DNA of 64,000 bases from JAWKIW01 sp046331175 (GTDB lineage Bacteria; Actinomycetota; Acidimicrobiia; Acidimicrobiales; Acidimicrobilacustridaceae): the NCBI GenBank assembly GCA_046331175.1, contig JAXLRI010000010.1, positions 62,001 through 126,000 of the forward strand, given 5' to 3'. A program made the translations under genes and the position numbers. Shown one piece after another: positions 36,234-45,543 of this stretch (position 1 is its first letter; each line of letters starts with the position of its first letter). The notes under the pieces are model-generated. The model was not told the DNA's origin. It ran no database searches and was given only the letters and a program-made list of their open reading frames with translations.

Positions 36234-37702
36234 GCCGCGGCCTCCGCGTCGGCGGGGGTCTCCGGCGGCTGGAGCTCGGCCACGGCCCGATCGCCGGCGG
36301 TGGTCCGCACGAGCTCCTCGCTCGCCGTCCAGGCGCTCCGCGGCAGCCACCGGTGGGCGATGGCGGCGTCGGTGACCCGCCGGCGCCGAGCGAGGACCCG
36401 CCGGTCGGCGAGCATCTTGGGCGCCCACTTGAGGTAGGAGGCGAAGCTGCGGGCGCGGTTGCGCACCAGGCCGATGGGAGGCCGACGCCCGTGCAGCAGC
36501 GGCGGGAGCACGTCGCGCCGAGCGTAGGAGGCGGTCGCGGTGAGGTACCCGACCACGGCTCGGCGGGCCAGCGGAGCGGGCGCGTTCTTGGTGAGCATGA
36601 GCAGGCGGTTCCGCTCGACGAAGTGGTGGAACAGCGCCGAGCCCTCGCCCCCGCTGCTGGCGGCGTGCAGGTGGCGCAGCACCGACTCGGGCACGTAGCG
36701 GTAGCGCCATCCCTGGAGCTGGCCCCGCCACGAGAGATCGGTGTCCTCGTAGTAGAGGAAGAACCGCTCGTCGAGGAGCCCGACCTGGTCGAGGTAGGAC
36801 GAGCGCAGCAGCACCCCACCCCCGCACCAGTTGAACACCTCGGTGGGCTCGTCGAACGAGCCGTCGTCGACGGCGAGGAACCCGCGATCGCCGCCGAACC
36901 CGTCCTCGATGAGGACCGACCCGGCGCTGTTGATCACGTCGAAGGTGGGTCCCCAGATGGGGACCTTGACCCACCGGGGCTCGGGACCCACCGAAGCCCG
37001 GAGCCGGTAGCGGCCACTGGTGATCACGACCTGCTTGTCGGTCTCGGCCGCCAGCCGGAGCGAGGCGAACCGCAGGCCGGTCGCCGGGTCGGTGTCGAAG
37101 AACGGGACCCGGATGGCCGCACGCCCGCCGAGCCACCGGAAGGAGCGACCGTCGGGCAGAGGCTCGGGCGCCCACGCGCCATCGGTGAACTGCGCGTAGC
37201 GGTAGGCCGAGGGACCGTCGGCCTCGGTGATGAGGTCGTGGAGGCGGACCCCGAGGGATCGGCTGTCCCCCGGGGGGTCGAAGGTGGGTGCCTCGACGAC
37301 GATCTCTCGGAAGCGGGGCGCGAACAGGATCTTCGGGCAGGCGGCGCCGAGGCCGGGGTCGCCCTCGAGCGCCCCGACGAGCGGCGCCAACCACCCCGGC
37401 TCGACGAAGGCGTCGTTGTTGACCAGCGCCACGAAGTCGACGTCGTGCAGGTCGCGCAGCGCAGCGTTGTTGCCCCCCGAGAAGCCGAGGTTGGCCCCGG
37501 TCTGGATCAGCGTGACCTCGGGGAACCGCTCGACGATGGCCGCGTCGCTGCCATCGGTCGAGGCGTTGTCGACCACGACGAGGTCGAGCCGGTCGCCGGG
37601 CCACTCGGTGCGCACGAGGTGCTCGAGGCAGCGCAGCACGAACCGCCCGCCGTTGTAGTTCAGGACCACGACCCGCACCCGGGCGACGGCGTCGCCGGTC
37701 AT
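36230..37702 (-). CDS. GT2-family glycosyltransferase with inserted beta-rich segment
   Basis: The 490-residue enzyme has the GT-A fold: VVVLNYNGGRFV, DNASTDGS (45-52), NND (95-97, metal-binding) and an ED-x4-W motif near 319-325. These resemble rhamnosyltransferase-type GT2 proteins. Residues ~130-285 form an insertion absent from standard GT2 enzymes, with short strands and SGRYRLRASVGPEP. It sits between coupled methyltransferase and GT4 genes with 4-base overlaps on both sides. dTDP-rhamnose is a possible donor because rml genes lie nearby. Confidence 0.85.
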   Translation of the reverse strand: MTGDAVARVRVVVLNYNGGRFVLRCLEHLVRTEWPGDRLDLVVVDNASTDGSDAAIVERFPEVTLIQTGANLGFSGGNNAALRDLHDVDFVALVNNDAFVEPGWLAPLVGALEGDPGLGAACPKILFAPRFREIVVEAPTFDPPGDSRSLGVRLHDLITEADGPSAYRYAQFTDGAWAPEPLPDGRSFRWLGGRAAIRVPFFDTDPATGLRFASLRLAAETDKQVVITSGRYRLRASVGPEPRWVKVPIWGPTFDVINSAGSVLIEDGFGGDRGFLAVDDGSFDEPTEVFNWCGGGVLLRSSYLDQVGLLDERFFLYYEDTDLSWRGQLQGWRYRYVPESVLRHLHAASSGGEGSALFHHFVERNRLLMLTKNAPAPLARRAVVGYLTATASYARRDVLPPLLHGRRPPIGLVRNRARSFASYLKWAPKMLADRRVLARRRRVTDAAIAHRWLPRSAWTASEELVRTTAGDRAVAELQPPETPADAEAAA

Positions 37703-38565
37703 GCCCGCCGCTCCCCCACCACGTAGATCTCGTTGGGCCCGTACAGGTGGTGCAGCGTGCGATCGTGGGCGGCGGCGGTCGACTCGGCGAGGTGGCGCAG
37801 CTCGACGAGCCGGCTGTCGTGCTCGTCGACCCAGTGGGCGATCGACTCGACGGCCCGACGCAGCCGGGACAGCTCGTCGAGGACCGTCTCGAGCTGGAAC
37901 GACTCGTCGTACTCGACCGGAGCCATGGGCTCGACCTGCACGTCGGCCCGGCCCCAGTCGGAGGTCTCGTCGTTCGACAGCAGCGCCGGCGGGGGGCCGG
38001 GGACGTCGAGCGGGTTGCCCCCGGCGTCGCGCACCGCGAAGCCGGTCTGCTCGAGGAGGAACCGGAGCAGGTCGACGGTGTAGAGGCGGACGTGGGTGGG
38101 GTCGGACCAGAAGTCGTTGGTGAGGTTGGCCAGGCACGCCGGGTTGGGGGTCACGATGATGACCACCCCGCCGGGCGGCACCAGGGCGGCGATGCGCTCG
38201 AGCATGGCGAAGGCGTCGGCGACCGAGAGGTGCTCGATGAGGTGGGCCAGGAAGACCGCGTCGGGGCGTTCGTCGGTGTCGGCGAGGAACGACAGCACGT
38301 CGGCCTCGATCGCCTCGACGCCGGCGGCTGCCGCCTGCTCGACCATGGCGGGATCGACGTCGACGCCGACCACCCGCCCGACCTTGGGGGCCGCCAGCTG
38401 GAGGAACTCACCCCGACCGCAGCCCAGCTCGATGAGCAGCTCCTTGCCCTCGACGAAGGACAGGTAGTGGCTGCGCACGGTGCGGGCGTGGTCGGGGTCG
38501 AAGCCCTGCGAGCTGTAGTAGCGGCTCTCGACCTCGTCGGGCAGCGTCGGTTCGGTGTCGGTCAT
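37699..38565 (-). CDS. Class I SAM-dependent methyltransferase
   Basis: The 288-residue protein has motif I LIELGCGRGEFL (44-55), the acidic VVGVDVDP and LAHLIEHL, typical of Methyltransf_11/23 folds. The last ~70 residues are helical and coiled-coil-like (LDELSRLRRAVESIAHWVDEH). In ABC-dependent O-polysaccharide clusters such enzymes can methylate the chain end or sugars and so fix chain length; this is inference from the position right after wzt. It overlaps the GT2 gene by 4 bases. Confidence 0.83.
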   Translation of the reverse strand: MTDTEPTLPDEVESRYYSSQGFDPDHARTVRSHYLSFVEGKELLIELGCGRGEFLQLAAPKVGRVVGVDVDPAMVEQAAAAGVEAIEADVLSFLADTDERPDAVFLAHLIEHLSVADAFAMLERIAALVPPGGVVIIVTPNPACLANLTNDFWSDPTHVRLYTVDLLRFLLEQTGFAVRDAGGNPLDVPGPPPALLSNDETSDWGRADVQVEPMAPVEYDESFQLETVLDELSRLRRAVESIAHWVDEHDSRLVELRHLAESTAAAHDRTLHHLYGPNEIYVVGERRA

Positions 38566-38613
38566 GGTCGGTGCTCTCGCGCTCAGGGTCGGGGCAGGGG
38601 CTCGGCACCGGCT

Positions 38614-39882
38614 TCACGATGCCTCGCCGGCGTCGTCGACGGCCCCAGCGCCGTCGCCGACTCGGATCTCACCGTCCAGGTCGACGACGCCGTTGGCCAC
38701 GAACTCGCCGACCACGTCGAAGCCCACCGCGTCCGTGTGCCAGTCGTAGACCTGCATCCCGTCGGACCGGCTGGCGGCCACCGTGACCGTGTAGCGACCG
38801 GGGAGCAGGTGCACGGTGAGGTCGAAGCTCACGCCCACGGGACGGCCGGGCTCGAACCGGCCGGCCTCCTGTCGGCGCCAGAGCGTGTTGGTGTCGTAGA
38901 GGTAGGTGCCGTCGTTGGCCCGCAGGATCAGGCCGAACACGGGGTTCTCGACCACCTCGTTGGCCTCGACCTCGAAGCCGACGGACACCCGATCGCCGGT
39001 GGTGATGGCGTCGCGGCCGGGCTGGGTGACCATGTGGATGTCGCGGATGGTCATCGCCCCCGTGCCGTACACCTCGCCGCCCTGCCAGTGGTTGACCTCG
39101 CCACCCTGGCTGGCCGTGACGTCGCGCCGGTACTGGTCGACGACCTCGATGGCTCCGTCGTCCATGACGACCTCGCCCTGCCGCAGGTAGATCCCGCGGT
39201 CGCACAGCGAGGCGACCGTGTCGAGGTCGTGGCTCACCACCGCGATGGTGACGCCGCGACGCTTGAGCTCGTGGATGCGGTCGAAGCACTGCTTCTGGAA
39301 CTTGGCGTCGCCGACGGCGAGGACCTCGTCGATGATCAGCACGTCGGGCTCGAGGTGGACCGACACGGCGAAGCCCAGGCGCAGGTACATGCCCGACGAG
39401 TAGGTGCGCACCGGTCGGTCGATGGCGGTGGCGACCTGGGGGCCGGCGAAGTCGACGAGCTCGTCGAACACCGCGTCGACGTACTTCTTGGTGAACCCGA
39501 GGATCGACCCGTTGAGGTAGACGTTCTCCCGGCCGGTCAGGTCGCCGTGGAAGCCGGCACCGAGCTCGAGCATCGACGCCGTGCGCCCGGCGGTGGCCAC
39601 CGTGCCCTTGGTGGGCGGGAGGATCCCGGCGATGCACTTCAAGAGGGTGGACTTGCCCGAGCCGTTCTCGCCGATCAGCCCGACGGTGTCACCCGGGTCG
39701 AGCCGAACGCTCACCCCCTTCAGCGCCCAGAACTCCTCGGCGACCGTCTTGCGCCGGGCGAACAGCCGATCGCGGATGCCGACGGCGCGCTCGGAGTACA
39801 CCTTGAACGACTCCCACACGTCGTCCACGACGATCGTGCCCGGCGGCATCGCCGGCGTGGGATCGGACCCCGCCACCGTCAC
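38614..39882 (-). CDS. wzt: Wzt-like ABC transporter ATPase for polysaccharide export
   Basis: The 422-residue protein has a nucleotide-binding domain with Walker A GENGSGKST, the TagH/Wzt-type LGAGFHGDLTGRENVYLN, signature YSSGM and Walker B LIIDEVL. A C-terminal domain of ~170 residues resembles the Wzt carbohydrate-binding domain that recognises the modified glycan end. The GTG at 39882 overlaps the wzm stop (GTGA). With Wzm it would move lipid-linked polysaccharide across the membrane. Confidence 0.92.
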   Translation of the reverse strand: MTVAGSDPTPAMPPGTIVVDDVWESFKVYSERAVGIRDRLFARRKTVAEEFWALKGVSVRLDPGDTVGLIGENGSGKSTLLKCIAGILPPTKGTVATAGRTASMLELGAGFHGDLTGRENVYLNGSILGFTKKYVDAVFDELVDFAGPQVATAIDRPVRTYSSGMYLRLGFAVSVHLEPDVLIIDEVLAVGDAKFQKQCFDRIHELKRRGVTIAVVSHDLDTVASLCDRGIYLRQGEVVMDDGAIEVVDQYRRDVTASQGGEVNHWQGGEVYGTGAMTIRDIHMVTQPGRDAITTGDRVSVGFEVEANEVVENPVFGLILRANDGTYLYDTNTLWRRQEAGRFEPGRPVGVSFDLTVHLLPGRYTVTVAASRSDGMQVYDWHTDAVGFDVVGEFVANGVVDLDGEIRVGDGAGAVDDAGEAS

Positions 39883-40700
39883 ACCTCCTTGGCGAAGCGG
39901 GGCGACAGGCGCTGGAAGACGGCCCAGCCCACGGCGAGCATGGCGACCGCCCAGAAGACGCCGTAGGCGACCGTGGGCAGCCCGGGCAGCTGCATCTCGT
40001 AGAGCGCCGATCGGTACATGGCGATGAACGGGTAGATCGGGTTGAGCTTGAGCAGCGTCTGGACCCACGGCGGGGCGATGGTCATCGGGTAGATGACCGG
40101 CGTGGCGTAGAACCAGAGCAGGAAGGCGACGGTGGTGAACTCGCCGATGTCGCGCAGGAACGTGTTGGCGGCCGCCAGCAGCAACGACAGCCCCGTGGCG
40201 AACATGGCCAGCAGCACCGTGGCGAACAGCAGCACCGGCAGGTAGAACCACCAGTCGAAGGTGCGGTCCCACCCGATGTAGATGACGGTCTCGGCGACGA
40301 GCAGCACCCCGAGCCCCATGGCCAGGTGCACCAGCTGGGACAGCACCACCGACACCGGCAGCACCGCCCGCGGGAAGTACACCTTGCGCACGAGGTTGGC
40401 GTTGCCCACGACGGATCCGGTGGCGATCTGGCAGCTGGCCTGGAAGAAGGCGAAGGGCAGGTAGGCCGAGAGGAAGTAGATCGGGAACCACTCGAGGCCG
40501 CTGCTGCGGAAGAAGGCGGCGAACACCAGGGTGAACACCGCCATCATCAGCAGCGGGTTGAGCAGCGTCCAGACGAACCCGAGCGCGGACCGCTTGTAGC
40601 GCACCTTGAGCTCGCGGACGGTCAGGTTCCGCAGCAGCTCCCGGGCACCGATCAGCTCTCGGACCGCGGCGGTCCGCGTGGGCTGGACGGTCGACTGCAA
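39879..40700 (-). CDS. wzm: Wzm-like ABC-2 permease for polysaccharide export
   Basis: The 273-residue permease has about six helices and the family marks REIKVRYKRS-like NLTVRELKVRYKRSALGF, VYFPRAVLP and LNPIYPFIAMYR. It starts with TTG at 40700; AGGAG is centred 5-9 bases upstream and no ATG or GTG fits better. It is the first gene of a five-gene operon (permease, ATPase, methyltransferase, GT2, GT4). A TAGGCT box ~45 bases upstream could be its promoter. Confidence 0.92.
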   Translation of the reverse strand: MQSTVQPTRTAAVRELIGARELLRNLTVRELKVRYKRSALGFVWTLLNPLLMMAVFTLVFAAFFRSSGLEWFPIYFLSAYLPFAFFQASCQIATGSVVGNANLVRKVYFPRAVLPVSVVLSQLVHLAMGLGVLLVAETVIYIGWDRTFDWWFYLPVLLFATVLLAMFATGLSLLLAAANTFLRDIGEFTTVAFLLWFYATPVIYPMTIAPPWVQTLLKLNPIYPFIAMYRSALYEMQLPGLPTVAYGVFWAVAMLAVGWAVFQRLSPRFAKEV

Positions 40701-40744
40701 CCAGGCTCCTCTCGGGCGGCCGGGGCCGCGCTCACCAGCCCGCC

Positions 40745-40750
40745 AGCCTA
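40745..40750 (-). promoter_or_regulatory. Probable -10 box of the wzm operon
   Basis: Minus-strand TAGGCT lies 44 bases before the TTG start, giving a leader of roughly 35-40 bases that contains AGGAG. The rest of the 286-base divergent gap to 40986 shows no gene. Confidence 0.4.
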
Positions 40751-40986
40751 CGGGGTCCACCCGAGCGCGGCGAGTCTCCGGAGGTGCTCGGCGCCGACCT
40801 CGACCGCCCACCACGCCGCCCCCGTCCGGCGGGCAGAGCACCCCAGCGACCCGTTCGCCCACCGACCGGCCATCGGGAAGAATGGAGGCCTCCGGGCTCC
40901 GGCGCGGGCCCGTCGGGCCGGGATCCGGACGGGTCTCCCGCCTCCGGTCCACCGGCGCTCCCCCGGCCCACCGATGAAGGGAACCG

Positions 40987-42153
40987 ATGTCGGGCAACGT
41001 GGTCAACGACAACAGCGACGTCTACTACGCCGGCCACTACTGGAACGACCTGAAGGTCGTCCGAGACGTGCTGAACCGCCGGGTGTCGGGCGATCCCGAG
41101 CGCACGTGGTCCGAGCACTTCGCCGAGCGCGTCGGCCGGCCCTTCAAGCGGGCGCTGATCCTCAACTGCGGCAACGGCCACGTCGAGCGCGGGCTCGTGT
41201 CCGACGGTCTCGTCGAGGAGGCCGTCGGCATCGACTACTCGCACGATCTGCTCGACCAGGCGCGGGAGGCGGCCGCCGAGGCCGGCCTGCCGCTGCGCTA
41301 CCACCAGATGGACGTCAACACCGTGGCGTTCCCCGAGGAGCCCTACGACCTGGTCGTGAACTTCGCGGCCGCCCACCACATCGCCTGCATCGACCGCGTG
41401 TTCCGCCGGCTGTGCGAGGTCCTGCCCGAGGACGGCTGGTTCGTGGCGTGGGACTACGTCGGCCCCCACCGCAACCAGTACGGCTACGAGGCATGGGACG
41501 CGGCGTGGCAGGTCAACCGCGACCTCGACCCGCGGGTCCGCCAGGACATGAAGTACCCGCACCTACCGACGATGCTGGCCACCGATCCCACGGAGGCCAT
41601 CCACAGCGAGCTCATCGAGCCCACCTTCCGCCGGTACTTCCGCGTCGACCAGTACGTGCCGCTCGGCGGGGCGGTGGCCTACCCGCTGCTGACCCACAAC
41701 GACGCGCTGTTCTCGGCCTCGGAGGAGGTCCGCTCGCCGGCGGTCGACCAGATCCTCGCCGCCGACGCGTCGTTCCTCGACGCCCACCCGGGCAGCGAGC
41801 TGTTCGCCTACTTCGCGGGGCAGCCCGACAAGGACGTCCTCGACCGCCACGACGACCTGGTCCGCTGGCGCCAGATCGAGGACGATCGCGAGGCCCAGGC
41901 CGCTGCGACCGGCGGCGAGTACTACCCGCACACCGCGCTGCAGGACCTCATGCTCGAGCTCGAGGACCAGCGGATCGCCACCAGCCACGCCCGGGCCGAC
42001 CTCGACCAGGCCCGACTCGAGCAGGGCCGCCCCTACGCCGGCCTGGTCAAGCGCGAGCTCAAGCGGTTGGCGGCCACGGGACCGGGGCGGCGGCTGCGCG
42101 CGAACCCCACCATCGGCGCCGCCGCCGAACACGTCCGCCGCCGCCTGTCCTAG
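40987..42153 (+). CDS. SAM-dependent methyltransferase, probable glycan-associated
   Basis: The 388-residue protein has an N-terminal class I methyltransferase fold: LILNCGNGHVERGL (a GxGxG variant with Cys/Asn), AVGIDYSHDLL and NFAAAHHIACI. The C-terminal ~170 residues are not recognised and end in a basic, helical segment. A GAAGGGA element precedes the ATG. It is divergent from wzm and convergent with rmlD, so a role in decorating the exported glycan is likely but unproven. Confidence 0.78.
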   Translation: MSGNVVNDNSDVYYAGHYWNDLKVVRDVLNRRVSGDPERTWSEHFAERVGRPFKRALILNCGNGHVERGLVSDGLVEEAVGIDYSHDLLDQAREAAAEAGLPLRYHQMDVNTVAFPEEPYDLVVNFAAAHHIACIDRVFRRLCEVLPEDGWFVAWDYVGPHRNQYGYEAWDAAWQVNRDLDPRVRQDMKYPHLPTMLATDPTEAIHSELIEPTFRRYFRVDQYVPLGGAVAYPLLTHNDALFSASEEVRSPAVDQILAADASFLDAHPGSELFAYFAGQPDKDVLDRHDDLVRWRQIEDDREAQAAATGGEYYPHTALQDLMLELEDQRIATSHARADLDQARLEQGRPYAGLVKRELKRLAATGPGRRLRANPTIGAAAEHVRRRLS

Positions 42154-42268
42154 CGGGCCGTCCCGCCTGCCGATCCCGCCGGCCGCCCTCGCCGGCTCTC
42201 GCCACCGCCCGATCCCGGTGGTGTCCGACTCGACGCGCGGGCGGCCGAACCGGTCGAGCCTGCGACGG

Positions 42269-43129
42269 TCAAGCCGAGCGCAGCCGGGCGACCAGCTCGG
42301 CGAGGGGCTCGCGGAAGTCGCGCAGGGGAGGCAGCCCGGCCGACCGCCACGCCAGGTCGTCGAGCACGGAGTTGGCGGGACGGGGCGCGGGACGGGGCGG
42401 CTGCAGCTCGGCGGTGCTGACGGGGCTGACCCGATCGGGGTCCTCCCCCGCCGCCTCCAGCACCGCCCGGGCGAACTCGTACCAGGTCACCGCCCCGGCG
42501 TTGGCCAGGTGGAAGGTCCCGGGTCGTCGCTCGACCACCAGACGGCCGACGGCGGCGGCCAGGTCGGCAGCGAAGGTCGGGCGGCCCCGCTGGTCGTCGA
42601 CGAACGACAGCGTCGGGTGCTCGGTCGCCAGCCGCAGCACCGTCTTGACCATGTTGGCGCCGTGCTCGCCGCACACCCAGGACGTGCGCACCACGGTCGA
42701 GCCGGGGGCCAGGGCCAGCACCTCGCGCTCGCCGGCCAGCTTGGAGGCGCCGTAGACCGACTGGGGGTTGGGCTCGTCCCACTCGCGGTACGGCCCCTCC
42801 TTGGTGCCGTCGAAGACGTAGTCGGTCGACACGTACACGACAGGAGCGCCGACGCGGCGGGCGGCGTCGGCGACGTGGCGGGACCCGAGGGCGTTCACCA
42901 GGTAGGCCCGATCGGGGTCGCCCTCGCAGGCGTCGACGGCGGTCCACGCCGCCGGGTGGACCACGACGTCAGGTGTGGTGGACGTGATGGCGCCCAGCAC
43001 CGCGTCGCGATCGGCGACGTCGAGCGCGGCGCGGTCGCAGGCCACGACCTCGTGGTGGCCTGCCAGCTCGAACCACCGGACGAGGTCGGTGCCGAGCTGG
43101 CCGCTCGCGCCGGTGATCAGGACGCGCAC
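42269..43129 (-). CDS. rmlD: dTDP-4-dehydrorhamnose reductase
   Basis: The 286-residue SDR enzyme has VLITGASGQLGTDLV, VVHPAAWTAVDACE, the STDYVFDG motif and catalytic Tyr-x3-Lys in YGASKLAGE. It makes dTDP-L-rhamnose in the last step of the pathway. GTG start; it follows rmlB by 37 bases in one operon. Confidence 0.94.
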   Translation of the reverse strand: MRVLITGASGQLGTDLVRWFELAGHHEVVACDRAALDVADRDAVLGAITSTTPDVVVHPAAWTAVDACEGDPDRAYLVNALGSRHVADAARRVGAPVVYVSTDYVFDGTKEGPYREWDEPNPQSVYGASKLAGEREVLALAPGSTVVRTSWVCGEHGANMVKTVLRLATEHPTLSFVDDQRGRPTFAADLAAAVGRLVVERRPGTFHLANAGAVTWYEFARAVLEAAGEDPDRVSPVSTAELQPPRPAPRPANSVLDDLAWRSAGLPPLRDFREPLAELVARLRSA

Positions 43130-43166
43130 GCCACGCTCCCCCGCCGCCTGGACGCCGGTGCGGAGC

Positions 43167-44132
43167 TCACGGGGCGGGGGCCGCCTTGAGCGGCTCCCAC
43201 CACCAGCGGTTGTCGCGATACCAGGCGACGGTCGCGGCCAGCGCCTCGTCGAGCTCGTGCTCCGGCTTCCAGCCGAGGGCCCGGACCTTCGCGGTGTCGA
43301 TGCTGTAGCGCCGGTCGTGACCGAGGCGGTCGGCGACGTACTCGATCATCTCGTCGCCGTGGCCGAGCAGGGCCAGGATCCGGGTGGTGAGCTCGCGGTT
43401 GGGGACCTCGTTGCCGGCGCCGATGTTGTAGACCTCGCCGACGACGCCGTGGCGCAGGACCAGGTCGACCCCCGCGCAGTTGTCCTCGACGAAGCACCAG
43501 TCGCGCACGTTGAGCCCGTCGCCGTACAGCGGGACCTTCCGTCCCTCGATCAGGTTGGTCACGAACAGCGGGATCAGCTTCTCGGGGTACTGGTAGGGGC
43601 CGAAGTTGTTCGACGAGCGGGTGACCACGACCGGCAGCCCGTAGGTCTCGTGGTAGGCGAGGGCGATGAGGTCGCTGCCGGCCTTGGACGCGGAGTACGG
43701 GGAACGGGGGCCGAGCGGGTCGCCCTCGCCGAACGAGCCGGAGTCGATGGACCCGTAGACCTCGTCGGTGGAGATGTGCAGGAAGCGCTCGACACCCAGG
43801 TCGCGGGCGACGTCGCACATCACGTTGGTGCCACCGCAGTTCGTGCGCACGAAGGTGTCCGGGTCGACGATGGAGCGGTCGACGTGGCTCTCGGCGGCGA
43901 AGTGCACGACCGTGTCGTGACCCGCCATGGCGGTCGCCACCGCGGCGCGGTCGCAGATGTCGCCCTGCACGAACCGGTACCGCGGGTCGTCGGCGACGTC
44001 GCGCAGGTTGTCGAGGTTGCCGGCGTAGGTGAGGGCGTCGAAGACGGTGACCTCGTCGTCGGAGTTGGCCAGGACCCAGTGGACGTAGTTGGACCCGATG
44101 AACCCGGCTCCACCGGTGACGAACAGCTTCAT
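43167..44132 (-). CDS. rmlB: dTDP-glucose 4,6-dehydratase
   Basis: The 321-residue enzyme has KLFVTGGAGFIGSNYV, HFAAESHVDRSI, STDEVYGSI and YSASKAGSD, all diagnostic of RmlB. It dehydrates dTDP-glucose to the 4-keto-6-deoxy sugar. The ATG at 44132 was preferred over one three codons upstream because GAGGA lies 8 bases before it. First gene of the rmlB-rmlD operon. Confidence 0.95.
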   Translation of the reverse strand: MKLFVTGGAGFIGSNYVHWVLANSDDEVTVFDALTYAGNLDNLRDVADDPRYRFVQGDICDRAAVATAMAGHDTVVHFAAESHVDRSIVDPDTFVRTNCGGTNVMCDVARDLGVERFLHISTDEVYGSIDSGSFGEGDPLGPRSPYSASKAGSDLIALAYHETYGLPVVVTRSSNNFGPYQYPEKLIPLFVTNLIEGRKVPLYGDGLNVRDWCFVEDNCAGVDLVLRHGVVGEVYNIGAGNEVPNRELTTRILALLGHGDEMIEYVADRLGHDRRYSIDTAKVRALGWKPEHELDEALAATVAWYRDNRWWWEPLKAAPAP

Positions 44133-44318
44133 GGTGGCCATCCTCGCAGACCCCGGCCGGGCCGGGCGACCGACCGCCATCCGCCGACGTCGCTCGTCGC
44201 GACGCCCCCGACCTGTGCGAACGCTGGCAGGGACGTGGCAGTTCGCCGACCAGGGATTCTTCGGTGCTGCTTACCCGATGCGCGGGTCGCCCTTACCGAC
44301 CTCCTCCAGGGTGGAGCC

Positions 44319-44738
44319 ATGACCGAGCAACGAGCCCCCCACCTCATGAGCGCCGCGACGCGGAACCGCTGGCGGCGCTCGTGGCGGTCGCGTGCGGCGG
44401 TCACCGCCGCCGGCCTGGCCGGCGTCCTCGGTGGCGCCGCCGTGATCGCTCAGACCCAACCGGCCACGACCTCGACGGCGACCGCCTCCAGCGACACGAC
44501 CGCGGCGTCGGCCTCGCTGGCCGGCACGTCGAACCAGTCGACCAGCGCGGCGGCGACGCCGGCGACCCTGTCGACCGGGTCCTCGTCGATCGGGTCGACC
44601 ACCGGCTCCGCCACCGCCTCCACGGCCGCGAGCACCACCTCGACCACGGCGAAGGCGACGACGACCACGCCGTCGACCACGTCGACGACCGCCAAGACGA
44701 CCACGACCCAGGCGGTCACCCGCTCCAAGGCGAGCTGA
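44319..44738 (+). CDS. Secreted Thr/Ser/Ala-rich low-complexity protein
   Basis: The 139-residue product has an Arg-rich N-terminus and a hydrophobic signal segment (AAVTAAGLAGVLGGAAVIA). More than 90 residues made almost only of Thr, Ser, Ala and Gly follow. Such mucin-like tails occur in exported wall proteins and can be O-glycosylated. Poly-Thr runs are encoded by ACG/ACC codons. It sits 76 bases before a membrane haem-type protein and may share its transcript. No known family. Confidence 0.65.
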   Translation: MTEQRAPHLMSAATRNRWRRSWRSRAAVTAAGLAGVLGGAAVIAQTQPATTSTATASSDTTAASASLAGTSNQSTSAAATPATLSTGSSSIGSTTGSATASTAASTTSTTAKATTTTPSTTSTTAKTTTTQAVTRSKAS

Positions 44739-44814
44739 CGGCCGGTCACCCGACCCGCCCGATGGGGGCGGACCCGATCCGATCGCACCTGATCGACCCG
44801 AGGGAGGACGAACG

Positions 44815-45477
44815 ATGAGCAACGAGATGTGGTGGTACCTGATGCGGGCCGCCGGCCTGACCGCCTGGGTGGCCCTCACGGCCACCCTGGTGCTCGGGGC
44901 GGTGGTGTCGGGCCGCATGACCGACCGGAAGGGCGCCCGCCGCTGGATCCTCGACCTGCACCCGTACCTCGGCGGGGTGGGGCTGGCGGCCCTCGGGCTG
45001 CACATCGTCGCCGCCGTCGCCGACTCGTCGGTGGACATCGGCTGGATCGCCACGGTGGTGCCCGGCACGTCGGGGTGGAACCCCGCGGCCATCGCCCTCG
45101 GCGTCCTCGGGCTCTGGCTGCTGGTGGCGGTCGAGGTCACCTCGCTGGCCCGCCGAGCGCTGTCCCGGCGCACCTGGCACGGCATCCACCTGCTGTCCTA
45201 CGGCGCCGCCTGGCTCATGGCCCTGCACGCCGCCTTCGCCGGCACCGACGTCCGCAACCCGATCGTGGCCGGCCTGGGCCTCGTGCTGGTGAGCAGCGCC
45301 ACGATCGTCGCCATGCTGCGGGCCTGGGGCCCCGGCGCGAACCGGACCGAGCGCTCGCTCGACTCGGATCGTCGCTCGCCGCGGCCGACGGCCACCCCGA
45401 TCCCTCCGACCGGCCCGATCCCCCCGACCGGCCCCGCCGACCACGAGCGGGTGCCCGTCGGCGCCGCTCCTCGCTGA
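44815..45477 (+). CDS. Ferric-reductase-like transmembrane cytochrome protein
   Basis: The 220-residue protein has about five helices. Histidines in DLHPYLGGVGLAALGLHI and in WHGIHLL with a following ALHAAF are spaced like the haem ligands of ferric reductase-like/cytochrome b domains (FRD, MsrQ-like). It may carry electrons across the membrane. The C-terminus is a disordered Pro-rich tail with IPPTGP repeated. AGGACG precedes the ATG. No flavin domain is fused, so its redox partner is unknown. Confidence 0.78.
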   Translation: MSNEMWWYLMRAAGLTAWVALTATLVLGAVVSGRMTDRKGARRWILDLHPYLGGVGLAALGLHIVAAVADSSVDIGWIATVVPGTSGWNPAAIALGVLGLWLLVAVEVTSLARRALSRRTWHGIHLLSYGAAWLMALHAAFAGTDVRNPIVAGLGLVLVSSATIVAMLRAWGPGANRTERSLDSDRRSPRPTATPIPPTGPIPPTGPADHERVPVGAAPR

Positions 45478-45504
45478 CCCCTCCCCCGGCGAGGAGCCTC
45501 CACG

Positions 45505-45537
45505 CCGGCCGCGACCGTGCACCACGGTCGCGGCCGG
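45505..45537. terminator. Bidirectional hairpin terminator
   Basis: A perfect 15-bp stem (45505-45519 with 45523-45537) closes on a 3-base loop. It lies between two convergent genes, 28 bases after the cytochrome-like gene and just before the stop of the zinc-finger membrane protein gene. Confidence 0.75.
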
Positions 45538-45543
45538 TGCGCG

